This document shows, one piece after another, positions 10,243-23,162 of a stretch of DNA of 64,000 nucleotides. Under the pieces are notes generated by a model that was not told where the DNA came from, did not search any database, and saw only the letters and a list, made by a program, of their open reading frames with translations. Within the stretch, counting starts at the first letter, position 1; the number at the start of each line of letters is the position of its first letter. Where the stretch lies: the NCBI RefSeq assembly GCF_958298935.1, contig NC_084935.1, forward strand, positions 13,016,501-13,080,500. The letters are read 5' to 3'. The stretch comes from Phragmites australis. Taxonomy: Eukaryota > Streptophyta > Magnoliopsida > Poales > Poaceae. The translations under genes and the position numbers were made by a program.

Positions 10243-12630
10243 TTAGTTTTAAGTGTCCTAATTCATTCCTCTATTAGAACGTCATTGGTCCCTTCAGCAG
10301 GTACCAAATTCGAACCATATCCAACCTTATTTAGATATTTACCTACGGGTAAATGAGTAATTGGGTTAAATTGTGGGGATTCTCATAATTAAAAAAAAAA
10401 TCATAAGATCCTACCTATGTCTTGTGATACAAAATTCTGACCTAAACGCTTACAAGTTCATGAAGGTTCATACCTACAACCATGAAAAACATACTATTCA
10501 GCAATACAATACCAACTTATGGTGCGGTGTTAAGCAAGTGGAAAGTTTAAAAAATAGAACTACTACATTACAGGAGATTAAAAAAAGGAACTAGTACTTA
10601 ACTAGAGTCTTTGATTATTGTTGATTTTGTCGCAAGGAAAGGCCGTGAACTAAACTGTTACAGTATGAAATCTACCATATTCCTTGTTTATGTATACCAA
10701 ACTCGGCCCCACTGTGGCCATGTGGCTATTTAATTACAGCCGCACGATCCACCCTATTCTTAAGCCTCCTTCCTCTTTGGATGATTCAAGTCCTCTCTAC
10801 CTTCATCGAGAGGAGAAGATGCGAGATAGCGAGACGAGAGGAAAGAAGAAGAAAAGGAAGGCCGTGGAGAAGGCACGTAGGTAAAGAGACGAGAGGAAAG
10901 AAGAAAAAAAGAAGGCCTCGACTACCTCCACCCTCACCGGTCTTCCCTTCCCGCGCCTCCATCACCTCACAGCTCTGCATCTCCTCCTCCACTCCCATCT
11001 TCGTCTCACCACCACGTTCCTCCACTGCTTCTATTACTCCTCATCCTCTGCCCCTTGCCGCCCATGCACCCTCTCCTGCCACTGCCCTATTCATCCATCA
11101 CGGAAGAGAAGCCTGTACCATCCTCCCATAGCACCAGCAGTCGGTTTGCTCCTCTCCCTCCTGGCATCGACCTCCCCATCTCTTATGCTCCCTATTCTCG
11201 TTGTCGGTTGCTGCAGGTTCCACCTCCAACCTTTCCATCTCTCTTTTCCCCCCTCTTCCTCTCATGCCTATTGTTTTTTGTTTGTTTATAGCCAGACTTG
11301 ATAACCTGCACCACCCTCGCCATGTCTTGCCCTAGATTTGGTAGCTTCCACCATCCTCTCTGGTCGGGTGGCCCGGATTGGAGGAGGTGCAGTGCCTATG
11401 GCAGCGGAGTGCGGGGAAGAGGACAAAACAGCGGTGCTAATGATTTGGGGAGCATTAAGTTAGATTTTTGATGACTGAGTAATTCCATTGCTAATTTATC
11501 CCTCTCTTTTTCTAATTGGTATTCATTGGGCTGGTATATTGTTGTTCGTCCACGTAATAAATCTCAATGCATGAAGAATTAAAATGTGTGTATAATATTT
11601 CTCCTTCCGGTCTATATTTATATTTTTGGCTTGAATTTTCCCTGCTTGAACCTCAGGACTCGGGAGTTCGGTAGTTATTTTAATAGCAAAAGGTGAGGTG
11701 CCTAGAGTTGAAACCCTTAAATACAATTGCAACCTCACTCCATGCTTCCAAGGGCAATTATCGCTCTTTTTGCTAATCCTTTCAATGAATGCTTGAAGGA
11801 TCACTTAATTAGGTTTGTTCCTTTAATAATCTGATAAATTTGTCCTTCTGTATGCCATGGAGGTAAAACGTTTACTTTGTCATCTCTTCATTACTTCTTG
11901 CAGGAGATGAAGTGAATCATTTGCTGTTCATGGGTTCACGAAGCTCATTTACCATCTCATCAGCTAATTATGGTTTTTCCCAAACAACATGTGCTGAATT
12001 ATGGCCCCCCAAAAATTTGATGTCCATATTGAAGCAAATTTTAGAGGCTGCATTTGTTGATTTTATATGGAAATAACATTAAATGGTATTGCGTATATAT
12101 TATAGTCTGTGGTAAAATCTTTGTCATTATTTTATGGCAATACTTTCAGGAACTTTCACTATGAAACTCATTAGGTGTTTTACTTCTTATATCCTTGATG
12201 CTGTCTTATACTGTTGAACAAGCAGTCCTGCAGCAAGGAGTGGAGATTCAGCTTGGAGGATGGAGGACATCTTTGCATAAGCACACTAAGGAATGCGCAT
12301 GTTTTTAATGTGAAGAAATATGTCAGGTATGTACCATGTAATGATTGAAATTACTTACACTGCCAAAGTACTTCATGAACCCTATTTCTATATAAATGTT
12401 GGAGTATTGTAGATACTGAGTTGCACCTTTGTGATTCTGAAATATTGGATGTCCTTTCTACCTTTTATGTATGTTATAATATCCTTTCCTCATCTTTTAT
12501 TACTTACTTTTATCCAAATACATGGTAAAAAAATTTCGATGGCATGCGGTTGCTGCCAGTATAATAATCTAAGTGCCAACTGGCCACAAGTCCTTACATT
12601 AGCATCATGAAGTTGCAAAGAGGTAGTCTC
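10243..12630. other. No recognised gene
   Basis: 10690-11460 is pyrimidine-rich on the plus strand with lysine/arginine- or proline-rich frames that look like low complexity. 11460-12630 is AT-rich. A possible exon-like stretch ending in cag|gtatg near 12330 has no recognisable protein. May be part of a Helitron whose 3' end is proposed at 13610. Confidence 0.35.
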
Positions 12631-13073
12631 TTTGCTTCAAATGAGCTACAAAACATTTTTTTTCCGCTTTATATAACACTCAAATTTGAGTAAGGAAATT
12701 TGTATTATCTTAAAATAGTTCCTTAGAGCCACACTCATATTTTTGTATATACGTAGTTTTTATATATTAAAGATGTAGCTCTTATTGAGGATTTGTCTGC
12801 CAATTTCATTCCTCCAATTACTCAACTAATACATCACGTCTTCGTCTGATTTTTTGCTTCAAATGAGCTACAAAACATTTATTCTGCTTTATATAACACT
12901 CAAATTTGAGTAAAGAAATTTGTATTATCTTGAAATAGTTCCTTGAGGCTCACTCATATTTGTGTATGTATGTAGTTTTTATATATTAAAGATATAGTTC
13001 TTATTGAGGATTTGTCTGGCAATTTCATTCCTCCAATTAGTCAACTAATACATCATGTCTTCATCTGAGATTT
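12631..13073 (+). repeat. Direct tandem duplication, 222-bp unit
   Basis: tttgcttcaaatgagctaca begins at 12631 and recurs at 12853. The two copies stay aligned through 'attgaggatttgtctg' and 'ctaatacatca' with scattered substitutions and small indels, so the duplication is not recent. No coding function seen. Confidence 0.85.
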
Positions 13074-13868
13074 TTAAATATGTTGAAATGTGGGTTTTGT
13101 AGTCATGGTGCTATTAATTAATTTCATTATACAGCCAATGTCTGGGCACCTTTAAGTCAACTTCAAATAAGCAAGTTGCTGCTTTACTACTAGCAGTGGT
13201 TTTGTAGTCACCGAATAGGTGAACAACCATTGAGACCAGATCACTATATAGACATCATCTTCCGTGTCCACTGGCTAGCTTAGATTGGATGTTTGCATTT
13301 GCCAAAGTTAGCTTCTCCATTCACAGTATCCAGTGATGCTTTTTGCATGACTGCACTTATCAGCATTTGTGGATCATGATCATATCACAATCACCAGGAT
13401 CAAATATGCATGATATCCTAAATTGCAAATGAAACGAAAAGCTAACGTCATGACCCCACCCCCCAATATCAACGGACCAAGAATCCCTCCAATATCAACG
13501 GACCTTTTGTCATGTATATTATTGGATATGTTGTAGCTCGGCAAAATGTTATTGATACATGGATATGTGGAACTCCTGACACCCGTGGCAACGCGTGGGG
13601 CACCAGCTAGTACATTTGGTTAGTGTCTTCTTGTAGTTGCATCTACACTGGACAGCTAATTCCCATCTTTCAAGTCGAGCTGGGAGTTGAATGTGAGTAG
13701 AACAATCCAGCTCCACACGGAGGAATCGAAGGAATACATCAATCTCCTGCTCAAAACTCGATTACTTCACATCTGTTCTGTAGTTGGTGCTATTGTGTAT
13801 CTTGCATAAAAAGATGAGTAGAGTTTCATCAAATTCGACATTTGTAGGTAACTATTGCAAAGTTTCTT
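13074..13868. other. Unassigned sequence
   Basis: AT-rich with no recognised gene. Contains the possible Helitron end at 13610. Confidence 0.4.
13570..13610 (+). mobile_element. Possible Helitron 3' terminus
   Basis: The sequence acacccgtggcaacgcgtgg followed by ggcaccagCTAG and then T resembles grass Helitron 3' ends: a GC-rich hairpin around 'cgtggcaacg', a short spacer, and terminal CTAG before a T. The hairpin is imperfect here. No matching 5' TC end was located, so the extent is unknown. Confidence 0.4.
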
Positions 13869-14428
13869 CAATTTTTTTTTGGGAATCAAGGAGCTTCATT
13901 TACTAGTTTTCAGTAATTACAATATGAAAGCAAGCACTCTTATACCGATAGTGGTACTAAGGTAAGCCACTCATAGCTAACCCTAATACATGATACTTCT
14001 TTTACGTACAAATGTACAGCTTTATTACAAACACGACTAGTATAAGAAATAGCAAAATTCAAAACTCTCCTGCTAATCTCCTTGATATCATCGATGATTA
14101 ACGAAATCTCAGACTTTTGTTGCTGAGAGTTGTTCCAAAGATCAGGGAGTACTTTGCTATCCATCTCCATGAACACCTTCATTTACCGCCCCCCCCCCCC
14201 CCGATAACAAACAACAAACCATCTTTGTAGGCTATCGCCTCCATAGCCAAGACACTAAGTGTATTCGCATACCAAACAGTAGTTGAACCATGAAAGTCTC
14301 CATACTCATCTCGGTGCACACAACATGTCGCACTAGTAGAGTTCTCATAGAAAGCACCATCAATGTTGCATTTGATCCACCCTGCGGGAGGTTTCTCCCA
14401 CATGAGTTGACGAGGTCTCGGCCTTCTG
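13869..14428 (-). pseudogene. LINE 3' fragment with RNase H-like domain (RVT_3)
   Basis: Minus-strand frames 14403-14179 and 14182-13940 encode the plant LINE/RVT_3-type RNase H: 'PPAGWIKCNIDGAFYE' holds the first conserved aspartate (NIDGAF), followed by 'AMEAIAYKDGL' with the glutamate. The frame breaks in a poly-C run at about 14184-14200. A poly(A) tail, seen as a T-run at 13869-13880, marks the 3' end on the minus strand. The 5' end abuts SDG40-like coding sequence near 14428. This is a 5'-truncated LINE insertion. Confidence 0.7.
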
Positions 14429-15509
14429 ACAATTCGTAGGAGTTATCCATAGCCTTAATGCACACAACAATGCAAATGAGGGGTGTCCATTTGGCTGAAT
14501 ATACAGAGAATCTTTTGGCCAAGTACCGACTAAGCAAATATCCAAATTTATTTGGATAAAAGTTTTCTCATTAGGATTCTCACCCAAAAGAAAACCATAG
14601 TGTTCGAGAAGTTCCAGGTCTGTGAATGTCCCATAACTAAGAAGGATCTGTACAAAGTGACACAAGTGTATGAAAACAGAGAAGGCCAAAGAAAAGAAAA
14701 TGATGAGATAATGTGATATGCTAAAAATAAGAATAAACCTGCTCTCCCTTTCTATATTTTCTTCTGGCATAAAAATAGTATCGTTTTGCATCTTCATATC
14801 CACTATCTGTTAATCTCTTAGATGAACCCGACATTTCATTCCTCTACTGGCAATTCGTAACATCAGCTATATCTTCTTCCTCTAATGCTTTGTCATCATT
14901 AGGAGCATCATAATTGAACAAATCACCAACAGGGCATAGGCAACTAGCATCATCCCATGTTATATGTACTGTGCATGAAAACACCTTCATGTTGAAAAAA
15001 AAATGAAACTTCAGACAACAAAGATGTACAATCTAGAAAAGGAATTAGGGCTAAACAACCTATATAAAATGTTGAGTCAATATAGATTTTACATAATAGC
15101 TGAGCCAGCAGACAAAGCAGCATATCAATCCAGAAGAAGAACTGCACAAACTGAGGGGAAAAAACAAGTATACCATTGCAAACGCACAAACTTAGGTTTG
15201 AATTCCAATTCTTTCATTAGTGGTGTCGCTTCTTCCAGTCTAATCTTATAGCTCAAAAGGCCTTTTGTACAACCCAAATGGCGTCATCAGCCTGATAAAT
15301 AACAAAATATACGGATGCTTTTGTTGTATATAGCAAAAGATAATGTAGAATTTGTTGAAAGATCTACCGAGCTATACTTGGAGAGCTTTGATTTCAAAAT
15401 CGTTGAAGGTAGTCGATATAGTGTCGTAGATAGGTAGCTGAAACAAATAGGGGTACCAGACAGAACTCTTCCCTTTCCCCACTTCAGCCAATAAGCATAC
15501 CATCAGTAT
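14429..15509 (-). pseudogene. SDG40: SET DOMAIN GROUP 40-like methyltransferase, broken gene fragment
   Basis: Four exon remnants on the minus strand match plant SDG40 (rubisco-LSMT-like SET proteins, protein lysine methyltransferase family). Exon 15378-15509 encodes 'VCLLAEVGKGKSSVWYPYL' to 'FEIKALQ'. Exon 15291 to about 15190 encodes ADDAIWVVQKA and then, after a frameshift near 15255, LEEATPLMKELEFKPK. Exon about 14962-14739 encodes 'WDDASCLCPVGDLFNYDAP' (SET core) and YYFYARRKYRKGEQ. Exon 14647 down to about 14428 encodes LLSYGTFTDLELLEHYGF to 'ALLCALRLW'. Splice sites are still visible. Damage: no N-terminal exons, the frameshift, an in-frame TAG at 14844-14846, loss of the WLWAS exon, and truncation by the LINE. 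Confidence 0.75.
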
Positions 15510-17307
15510 CTGCAGAATTACAAGAGAAGATTAAGTCAAGAAATAATAAGGAAAATAAGAATTATCAATATTGGTACTTTAAAGCAAAAGCAAAATCACT
15601 GGTATCTTATACTAGTGAAGATAACTGTAAAATTTGCTTGTGATAAGACCAGCAAATTTTGATTTGCATTTAGCTTCATTAAATAAAAAAAACAATGCTA
15701 TATGTTTGCAAAGATGAGCACATGAATTGTGTCCAAAGCAAGAAATTGTGTTGGACAAACACAACCTGTATCCAAACTTTTCCCAATTTTGTGGTGAGCC
15801 CAACACTAATATGCTATAGCCAATGTGCTCCTAAATCCTAATCCTCACTTCAGATGATCCATTTCTATATGCATTTTACCCTTTTTTTATCCTTTCGCCT
15901 TAACATCGTCCATTTCTATTTTTCAGTGTCATTGCCTTGAATGGTATTCCTAGTGTCATTTACTTGGTATAAATCGAAGTAACGCTTTACACTAAAGAAA
16001 CCAACATTATAAAAGCTTGAGACAAGGAATACCTTTTCATGCAAATTTCCACAATGACGAAACAATTGGTGTCTCATAAAATTTTATGTAGGCTTTAGAT
16101 AAGAAATGTTTGTTTCTACAAACATGTGTTTTATGCACCCATAACTAAAATATTCATAACACGTCCAAATCCGTTATGCTATATCTAGATATATTTACAT
16201 CACAGTAAATAATGTAGCTTTACAGTACAACACATAGATTTTTTGGGTAATTAGCACCTAGACGTCCAATAAAAACCAAACCACCGTGGTGCTCCGAAGT
16301 GGGGGTGGGGGGGGGGCATCCTCATCTAAAATATCTTTTGAGAAATACGACACACAAATGCAAAATGAATGTTGGCACAACAAAATAAGAGCTATTGTTG
16401 CAAAAAAAAAAACATTTTGCAACAAACTGACATACCGTTGCAGCAGAATATACACTTTAGCCAAAAAAAAGAACCTTAACAGTTGCGAGTAATCACTGCG
16501 ACATTTGAATGCATCGCCACAATATAGACCAACCTGATACGATGCTGTTGCAACATTTAAGGATGTGAGGCACATAGCAAGCACAGCTTATAACTCTCAT
16601 GAGAAGGATATATGGGCCTTCATTTGGGGCAATGCAAGATACTCGCAAAAAAATTACAGTAATACTTTTCAACATGCGCATTGCCCCAGTCTCATTTGGA
16701 TCTGAAAATCCAAATGTGTGCCTAAACTCAAAGTTTTTGTAACTCTTCCTTCCCTCCTGTTTTCTGCTAGTTTTTTAGTCGTAGTCCTCATTTTTCATCT
16801 TTCTGGTAAGTTTTCTCTTTGGTTCTAGTTTTACCTTTGTACAGTGTTGGAACCTTCTCCTTTTATAAAAATTATACTGTGGGGAGCTTCCCCATAGTTC
16901 TTCCGTCAAAAAGGATGTGTGGTTGCAGCATTAGAATGTAAGGGCCACAGCTCAATCTTCCTATTTCAACCGTTTATGACATGTGCCTGTATAGGTCAAC
17001 GTTTTTGCAGCCATTCTATGAAAGATCACTCAAATGCTCATGAACTGTATAGGCCATTTCCAGTGAATATTTGGTAGGGTACTGGTGACTTGCTTTCAAG
17101 AAATAAAAAAACGTGCCGAGGATGTCTGTGCTATAGATGGTATGGAAAAAGGAGAATTATCAATCTTATTAGGAACACAGTTCTGCAGAATACAATGTAC
17201 AGGTTGGACTTTCTTTATTCTATGATAATATGATAGAAATTACATGTACATACAATTTTGGCTAGGTCAGGGTTAGTTTGTACAATAGGGAAGGGCATCC
17301 CCTCCAG
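15510..17307. other. Intergenic between the SDG40 relic and IRE1
   Basis: No SDG40 N-terminal exons are visible here. 16380-16560 has several 'gttgca'/'tgcaac' motifs that may belong to a small DNA transposon. The right end is the IRE1 3' untranslated region (minus strand). No other gene recognised. Confidence 0.4.
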
Positions 17308-20300
17308 TTATACCGAGCTTCCATTGAAGTATTTACTGAATGCTTCCTCATCCTTGCAGTGCGCCCACATGACCTTGTAGACTTCAATTAGCAGCTTTGG
17401 GAATCGGCTCGAGAAATAGCGATCAAATCCCTCTGGCAGCGACCCAAGTAATGCCTAAAATTCATTCATAATCATGATTGCGTTAGCTTCTGAGAAGTCG
17501 TGTGCAGAAGTGAAACAAAGCTAGACTTGATTGGAAAACAAAACAATTTACATTTAACTTATCCAAAAACGAGAGAGAGAACTATCCTACTTTGAGTACT
17601 TCCTACAAAGTCGCACAAGCAGTGTCCTTGTTCAGGAACAAGGATTCTACAATCAAAATACTGGTAGTCAAACATCTCGCCAGCTCCTTATTTAAGTGTT
17701 AGCAAAAAAAGTGTTTAAAATATCACGGAAACAAAAAAATTATATAATTTATCATGTTCAACTGCATGTAATAAACATGGCTTTAGCTCCCTTGTGCCAT
17801 GCTGTGTGTGATAGTGCCATGTTAGCATAATGAGGCATAACAGAACTAGTGTTTCTTTCTGCAAACTCCAATACCACTGCGAACTAAATCTCAATTTTGT
17901 AATTTATAAGTGAACCTTGCACTGCTTTCTTATAAATTCAGTTCTGCAAAGCAAAACATATGTTAGCATATAACTGGACGCGATGACAGACATGAAAAAA
18001 AAAATCTGAAATTCACAAAGCCTGGAAAAATGACAATGTTAAAAACCAGGTAATCCACTGTAATTTATTCATTTAATAGTTTTTTATTTATCCTTCAGTC
18101 TACTACAACCATTCTCTCCATTATTCATTCATTTACCACCCGCTACCTCTTGCATGTTCTTTTGGCATGGTGTTGAAATGTTGAAAATCTAGCCAAAACT
18201 ACCAGGTAATGCATGCAGTCTATGCTGGTTCAGCCAGTAACTAATCAAAAATTTAGCTGCGCACGTATAACAAAAGACAAAATCAAACTCTGTAACAAGT
18301 GCAGCACAACAAACCTTCAGATCGTCTGAAAGTTCTCTGTAATGACCTGATTTATTTCTGATATACCTCAGAAGGTCACGAATGGACTCGAAGTTATATT
18401 TTCTATAACGACCCATGTCTGTAACCAAAGCAGCATCCAGTTTCTCCCCCCATTTCCCACCAAACGCCACAAGTCCTATGCTTTCCAGCGCATTTATGAG
18501 GTCAATTTCACTGGTTTTCTCAATTCTGTCACTGGTATCTCTTAGAAACGAAAGGCGCAATTCAGGGCCCCAGAAGAGTGGATGATGCATCACATATACT
18601 GCTGTTGGTCTGTTAACATTTTAAAAAGTGCAGTTCAGTAAAAGCAAGAAGACATACATAATCTATGAAATCAAGGAAGCAAGGGTGCACATGACCTAGT
18701 TCTTACCTCATCTCCGGATTTGGTAGTAACAACTGAGAAATAAGATGTACTGCTTCTGGTATGTAGTCCACCACAAAGAGATCAAAGTGATTGTTTACAA
18801 TGTTCATGTCCCGTTCATAGTACTCACCAAACGGATGCTTGCCTTTAGTGATACAATAAAAAATAAGGCAGCCCAAACTAAACAGATCCATTGCACGAGT
18901 TTGACGACCATGACGAAGCTGTTCAGGTGCTTGCCAACCAGAGCTTCCAATTCCTGCAGTACACTATCATGGATTAAACTGCTAACTTAAAATGTGTTTA
19001 AGCAGCGTGATAAACAGCATACATAAAGTAATTCCTAATACTGCAACTCTGCAAGGGGAAACCTCCTTACCTGTGCCATGATGGCTAACAGAAGTCATGT
19101 CATCTTGCAGGAGCTTACTGATACCCATATCAGAAAGCTTTGCTCTAATAGGTCCTTCTGTGCTTATTAAAACATTCTGAGGCTTCAAATCGCGATGTAT
19201 AATTCCCAAGTTATGCAAATGCACAAGACCAGCAACCACATCTCTGTATAAGAAAATTCACAAAACTAGAATGACTACGGGCATTACGGGTACACATCAG
19301 AGGATGCCCCAGCCAACAGAACAGCAAGTATAAGAAGGCACACAATTACAAGAAATAAGGATGTTCTAAATAGCATGTGGCGGAAGCATAATTGCACAAT
19401 ATGCAGATAGGTCCATATGTTGGCTTCAACTGGAACTGCAGTGGCATTTTACAGGTGCTTTTGTTTTGTTATTGATAATCATATAGAGGACAATTTACCC
19501 TCTTTTTTCTGACTAATTACAACCTGTCTCAGAGCCAGAGCCAAAAAGTTGTATTACAGTCGGTAAAAAATTCCCTTTGACTAACTAAATTCCACAATAC
19601 AGCTCAGCACACAGCACAACAATGTAAACTATTGCAATGGTGTGGATAGTAGAAATTGTGCTACCAAGACTAGAGCTAGAGCAACAAAATTTTATGGAAA
19701 AGTGAAAACAATCCATTGAAGAATAGATTCCATTATTTCAAACTGTTTCATGTAATTACATAAAAGGGGGCAATATCATACACCTCCAAGATATGATTTT
19801 GCTGAGCTAGTGTGTTGCCTAAATTCAATAAATATATGGGCATTATACCTCGAGAAGGAACTGGTGCTGAAATTATTATACATAAGCATCGGACAAAAAC
19901 ATAACACATAATCAACGTCGCTAGCAGATAACATAAAAGGAGACCATTCACATACCTCATCAGCTTTAGGAGTTGTGCAGAAGGAAGCCCATCCTGCATC
20001 CACAATTCCACATTTACTCCCTCAACATTTGAAATCTTTGACTTGATGCTGATAGTAACTTCATGCTTAGCAATAGATTCTTCGGAAGACGAATAGGAGT
20101 GTTTTTGGATTAGATCAGCCAAGCTGCATTGGCACCTCTCAAGGGAGATATAAACAAAATCGCTGTCATGGTCACAACCATACAATCTAACAATGTTTGG
20201 ATCCCGGTCAGATATAATAAGATTCTGAGTCTCTTTTTCAGCTATGTCATTGTGGGAACGCAGCAGACGTTTCACAGCAACTTGACGACCATCGTAAGAT

Positions 20301-22430
20301 CCTTCAAAAACAACTGTGCCATTGCTCCCCCTACCAATTTCCTTATTGGAGACATAGAGTTTACCAATCTGACGACCATCAAGACCCTCTGCAATCCTCT
20401 TATTTGTTAGAGCAGAATTTTCCTTGATTGGTTCCTCAGTTGACCCACAAGTTTCACTGTTCTCCTTGTCAGATGCTGACAAGGTCTCATGGCTATTTAC
20501 AAGTCCATCTTTCTTCCGTGTTTTTCTTCTCTTAGGAGTTCCCTCTGACCTCCCTCTAGTGTCCATTGGTTTCCTGTCCCGCATTAATGGATTCATAAGC
20601 TGAATCACAAATTGCCTGCAGGACTTTGCAGAGGTCAAGCTCAACAGACAACCTATGACCAGCAATATGGGAAACACAGGGAATAACCATCCATAAGTGT
20701 TCTTAGTGGACTTGTTGGTAGCTTCAGGATCAACAGAGATGAAATGAGATAGAGAACCATTATAGGTTTGATTTTGAGCACCATCCGAGACAACATTAGA
20801 CATGCCATCAGTTTGTGGTGACTTCCACAAGGTTTGAAGTGATTTCATGGCATCAGCATCAGCATCACTGAAGGTAACTGTGGTCGCATCTATCGAGGAG
20901 ATTGCATTAGCTAAACTTGAATCAGGCAAAGCACGTGGCACACCCTCAGTCCTGATGCATGGAATATCTCCTCGCATACAGGATGGTTGGTCAAGCATAT
21001 CAGGGTGATTGTATTTCGTATAGTACTTTGCAGTGAAAGAAGTTCTTGTCCAGTTAAACAAATGTTTGCCAAGATCAGATGCACTGAGAGAATAATCAGT
21101 TCTCACAACCACTACAATGTTATCACGGCCATCACTTGTACCAACATTTAACTTGGATGGTGTTCCATCAACCACTGGTCCTTCCAAATCATTCAAGGAG
21201 GCTGGAATGCTTTGCTTGTAAATAATCTCACCGCAATCAGCATCAACAACAAAAACGGTTGGCACTTTTGATCCAATAGTAACAACAGAATCGCGTATGT
21301 ATGGTGTTCTGGCAACAAATTCATCCAATTTCCAGGGAAGTTTCTACAGGAACAAGACAAGGGTGAGAAACAAACGAGTATCAGGAAGATTAAGGAGAAG
21401 TATTGTGCTTGAGCAAAACATACCGCACCGGTCCCATTATGAACTTCCCAAAGATCATTCCCCTTCCCACCCGAAGGATATATGAGATAACTCAGATCTT
21501 CGGCAGTAGAAATATGATTTGAAAGAGGAGGCCCCGTGGAGATCTCCCACAGCGGAGACTTGGATAGCCGGTCAACAAGTTGGATTGTACCATTGTCGTA
21601 AAATTGAAGCACGGAGCTGTTCACGCAGACAACCAAAAGTGATTCCAGGGTCAATCAACCAGAATTCAGAGGTAACAAAGGTGGCCCCTTCCACTCCAGA
21701 AGCGCCATGAATGTACCGTGATTTATCTAAGCATGGGGTTAGTAACCCTCAGTAACACAAGTATCATGCACAAGCAGCAGCAATTACAAGCAACCTAATC
21801 AGCAAGAATTCCTCTTGCCGTGCTCCATTGCAGCACGAAACAAGAACAGCGCTAAAAAGGGGTCTACTTTTGATAGATAAACCAAGAAAGCCCCCTCAGT
21901 ACAACAAACCTCGTAGTACTACAACCTAACCAGAAGCCATTTCCTCTGCTCCACGGCTCGAGAGCTCAAGCACGGAGCCCTCAATTCCCATTCCCGCAAA
22001 CACCAAGAACCACCAGCAACCACGCACAAAGCAAACCCACACCAACCATCGCAACGGGAACAGGGAAGGATAAACACCAAGAGGCAGGACCTCACCGTGC
22101 TTCGGCGTCCGCCTCGCCACTCACGGCGCTCGTCGGCTCCGCACGCGGGGGCTGCGGCCGGACCAGGAGGTCCCCGGGCCTCTGCTTCTTGGGCGGCGCC
22201 GCGACGACGATCTCGGTGGAGCGGGCGGCCACCGCGACGATCTCCGTGGAGCGCGCCGCCGCCCCATCCTCCGGGCCGCCTCCTCCACGGGCGAGGGGGA
22301 GCGCGAGGCGGGGCGGAGGCGGGGAGGGCGATGGGTGGAGCGCGGCGGGGCTGGCGTCGAGGCCGACCCCGCGGAAGGCGATCCCCGCGAGGAGGACCAG
22401 CGGGAGGATGACGCGCCGGAGCGACCTCAT
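17308..22430 (-). CDS. IRE1: IRE1 ER-stress sensor kinase/endoribonuclease
   Basis: Seven exons on the minus strand, with all junctions GT-AG and in frame: 22430-22096, 21616-21424, 21343-19956, 19243-19071, 18953-18707, 18609-18315, 17454-17308; 925 aa. The protein is an ER membrane sensor of unfolded proteins that splices a bZIP mRNA (bZIP50/bZIP60 type in plants). Visible: signal peptide (residues 1-24), luminal domain with YDNGTIQLV and [14 protein letters not shown], transmembrane segment about 393-414, basic linker [10 protein letters not shown], kinase with [10 protein letters not shown] (512-521), ATP lysine K534, HRDLKP (655-660), DMG (677-679), then the RNase/KEN domain ([28 protein letters not shown]-terminal [13 protein letters not shown]). 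It closely resembles rice IRE1 (893 aa as I recall it). Oddity: ARSTEIV is duplicated at residues 59-65 and 69-75. No disabling change seen. Confidence 0.97.
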
Positions 22431-23160
22431 CGGCGGCGGGGCATGCTAGGGTTTCAGGGGAGGGGGGTGGGGTTCGGATCTGGTCGGAGTTGGACTCTGG
22501 GATTGCTTATTTGCTTCGCGAGGAAGGGGAGGAGAAGAAGCGGGCGTGGGGTTGAGAGTCAAAGCGATCGGTCTGGGGTGGGGCACGACTCCCGAAAGCT
22601 AGCGGCGGCGGAAGGGGATCAGCGAAGCAAATTTTACAGTAGTTGATTATATATGTGTTTACTCTTACTCTCGTTTTCTTAGTTCAATCCATGGATAGAT
22701 GATATAGGTATAATATCAGAAGTATCTTTTTAAATAGAATCTTATAAAATTTAGTTATAGAATACTGTAGCGGAGCTAGAGTTTAAACAATCACCACATC
22801 ATCCTCTGTTTGCTCGTCTCATCTCGCTAGAGAAGAAACATCATCGTTAAAATAAAGAAAAGAAAAAAAAGAGCATCATCGACTGTAATTAGAGCCCACG
22901 GCTCTATCTCATTTTTCAGTTGACATTGAGATTCGCACCCAGTTTTAGCTCCGATTTTGTGTTGATTTACGAAATTGTAGTATGTGTGTGGACGAGTAGA
23001 ATGGGCACCACAGTGTAGTCCAAAGAGATTCTGCACTCTTGTACTTTTGTTTTCTATCATCTCCTTTCTACTCTCTCAAAACACTGAGGTCTCTCTTAGC
23101 CTCATAATTCTCTGTTCCTTCCCATCTCTCTCCCCACTACAGTTTCTCTCTCCCTCTCCC
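22431..23160. other. IRE1 upstream region
   Basis: The IRE1 start codon is at 22428-22430 (minus). The next 200 bp are GC-rich, as expected of a 5' UTR and core promoter without an obvious TATA box. 22640-23160 is AT-rich with CT-rich runs at 23090-23160. I saw no clear ER-stress response element. Confidence 0.45.
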
Positions 23161-23162
23161 TC

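Noticed and set aside
10684..11291. Lys/Arg-rich and Pro/Ser-rich open frames
   Set aside because: Low-complexity translation of purine- or pyrimidine-rich DNA with no conserved motif or splice chain.
22092..22646. Plus-strand open frames over IRE1 exon 1
   Set aside because: Shadows of the GC-rich signal-peptide exon on the opposite strand; the minus-strand exon chain is in frame to the stop and matches IRE1.
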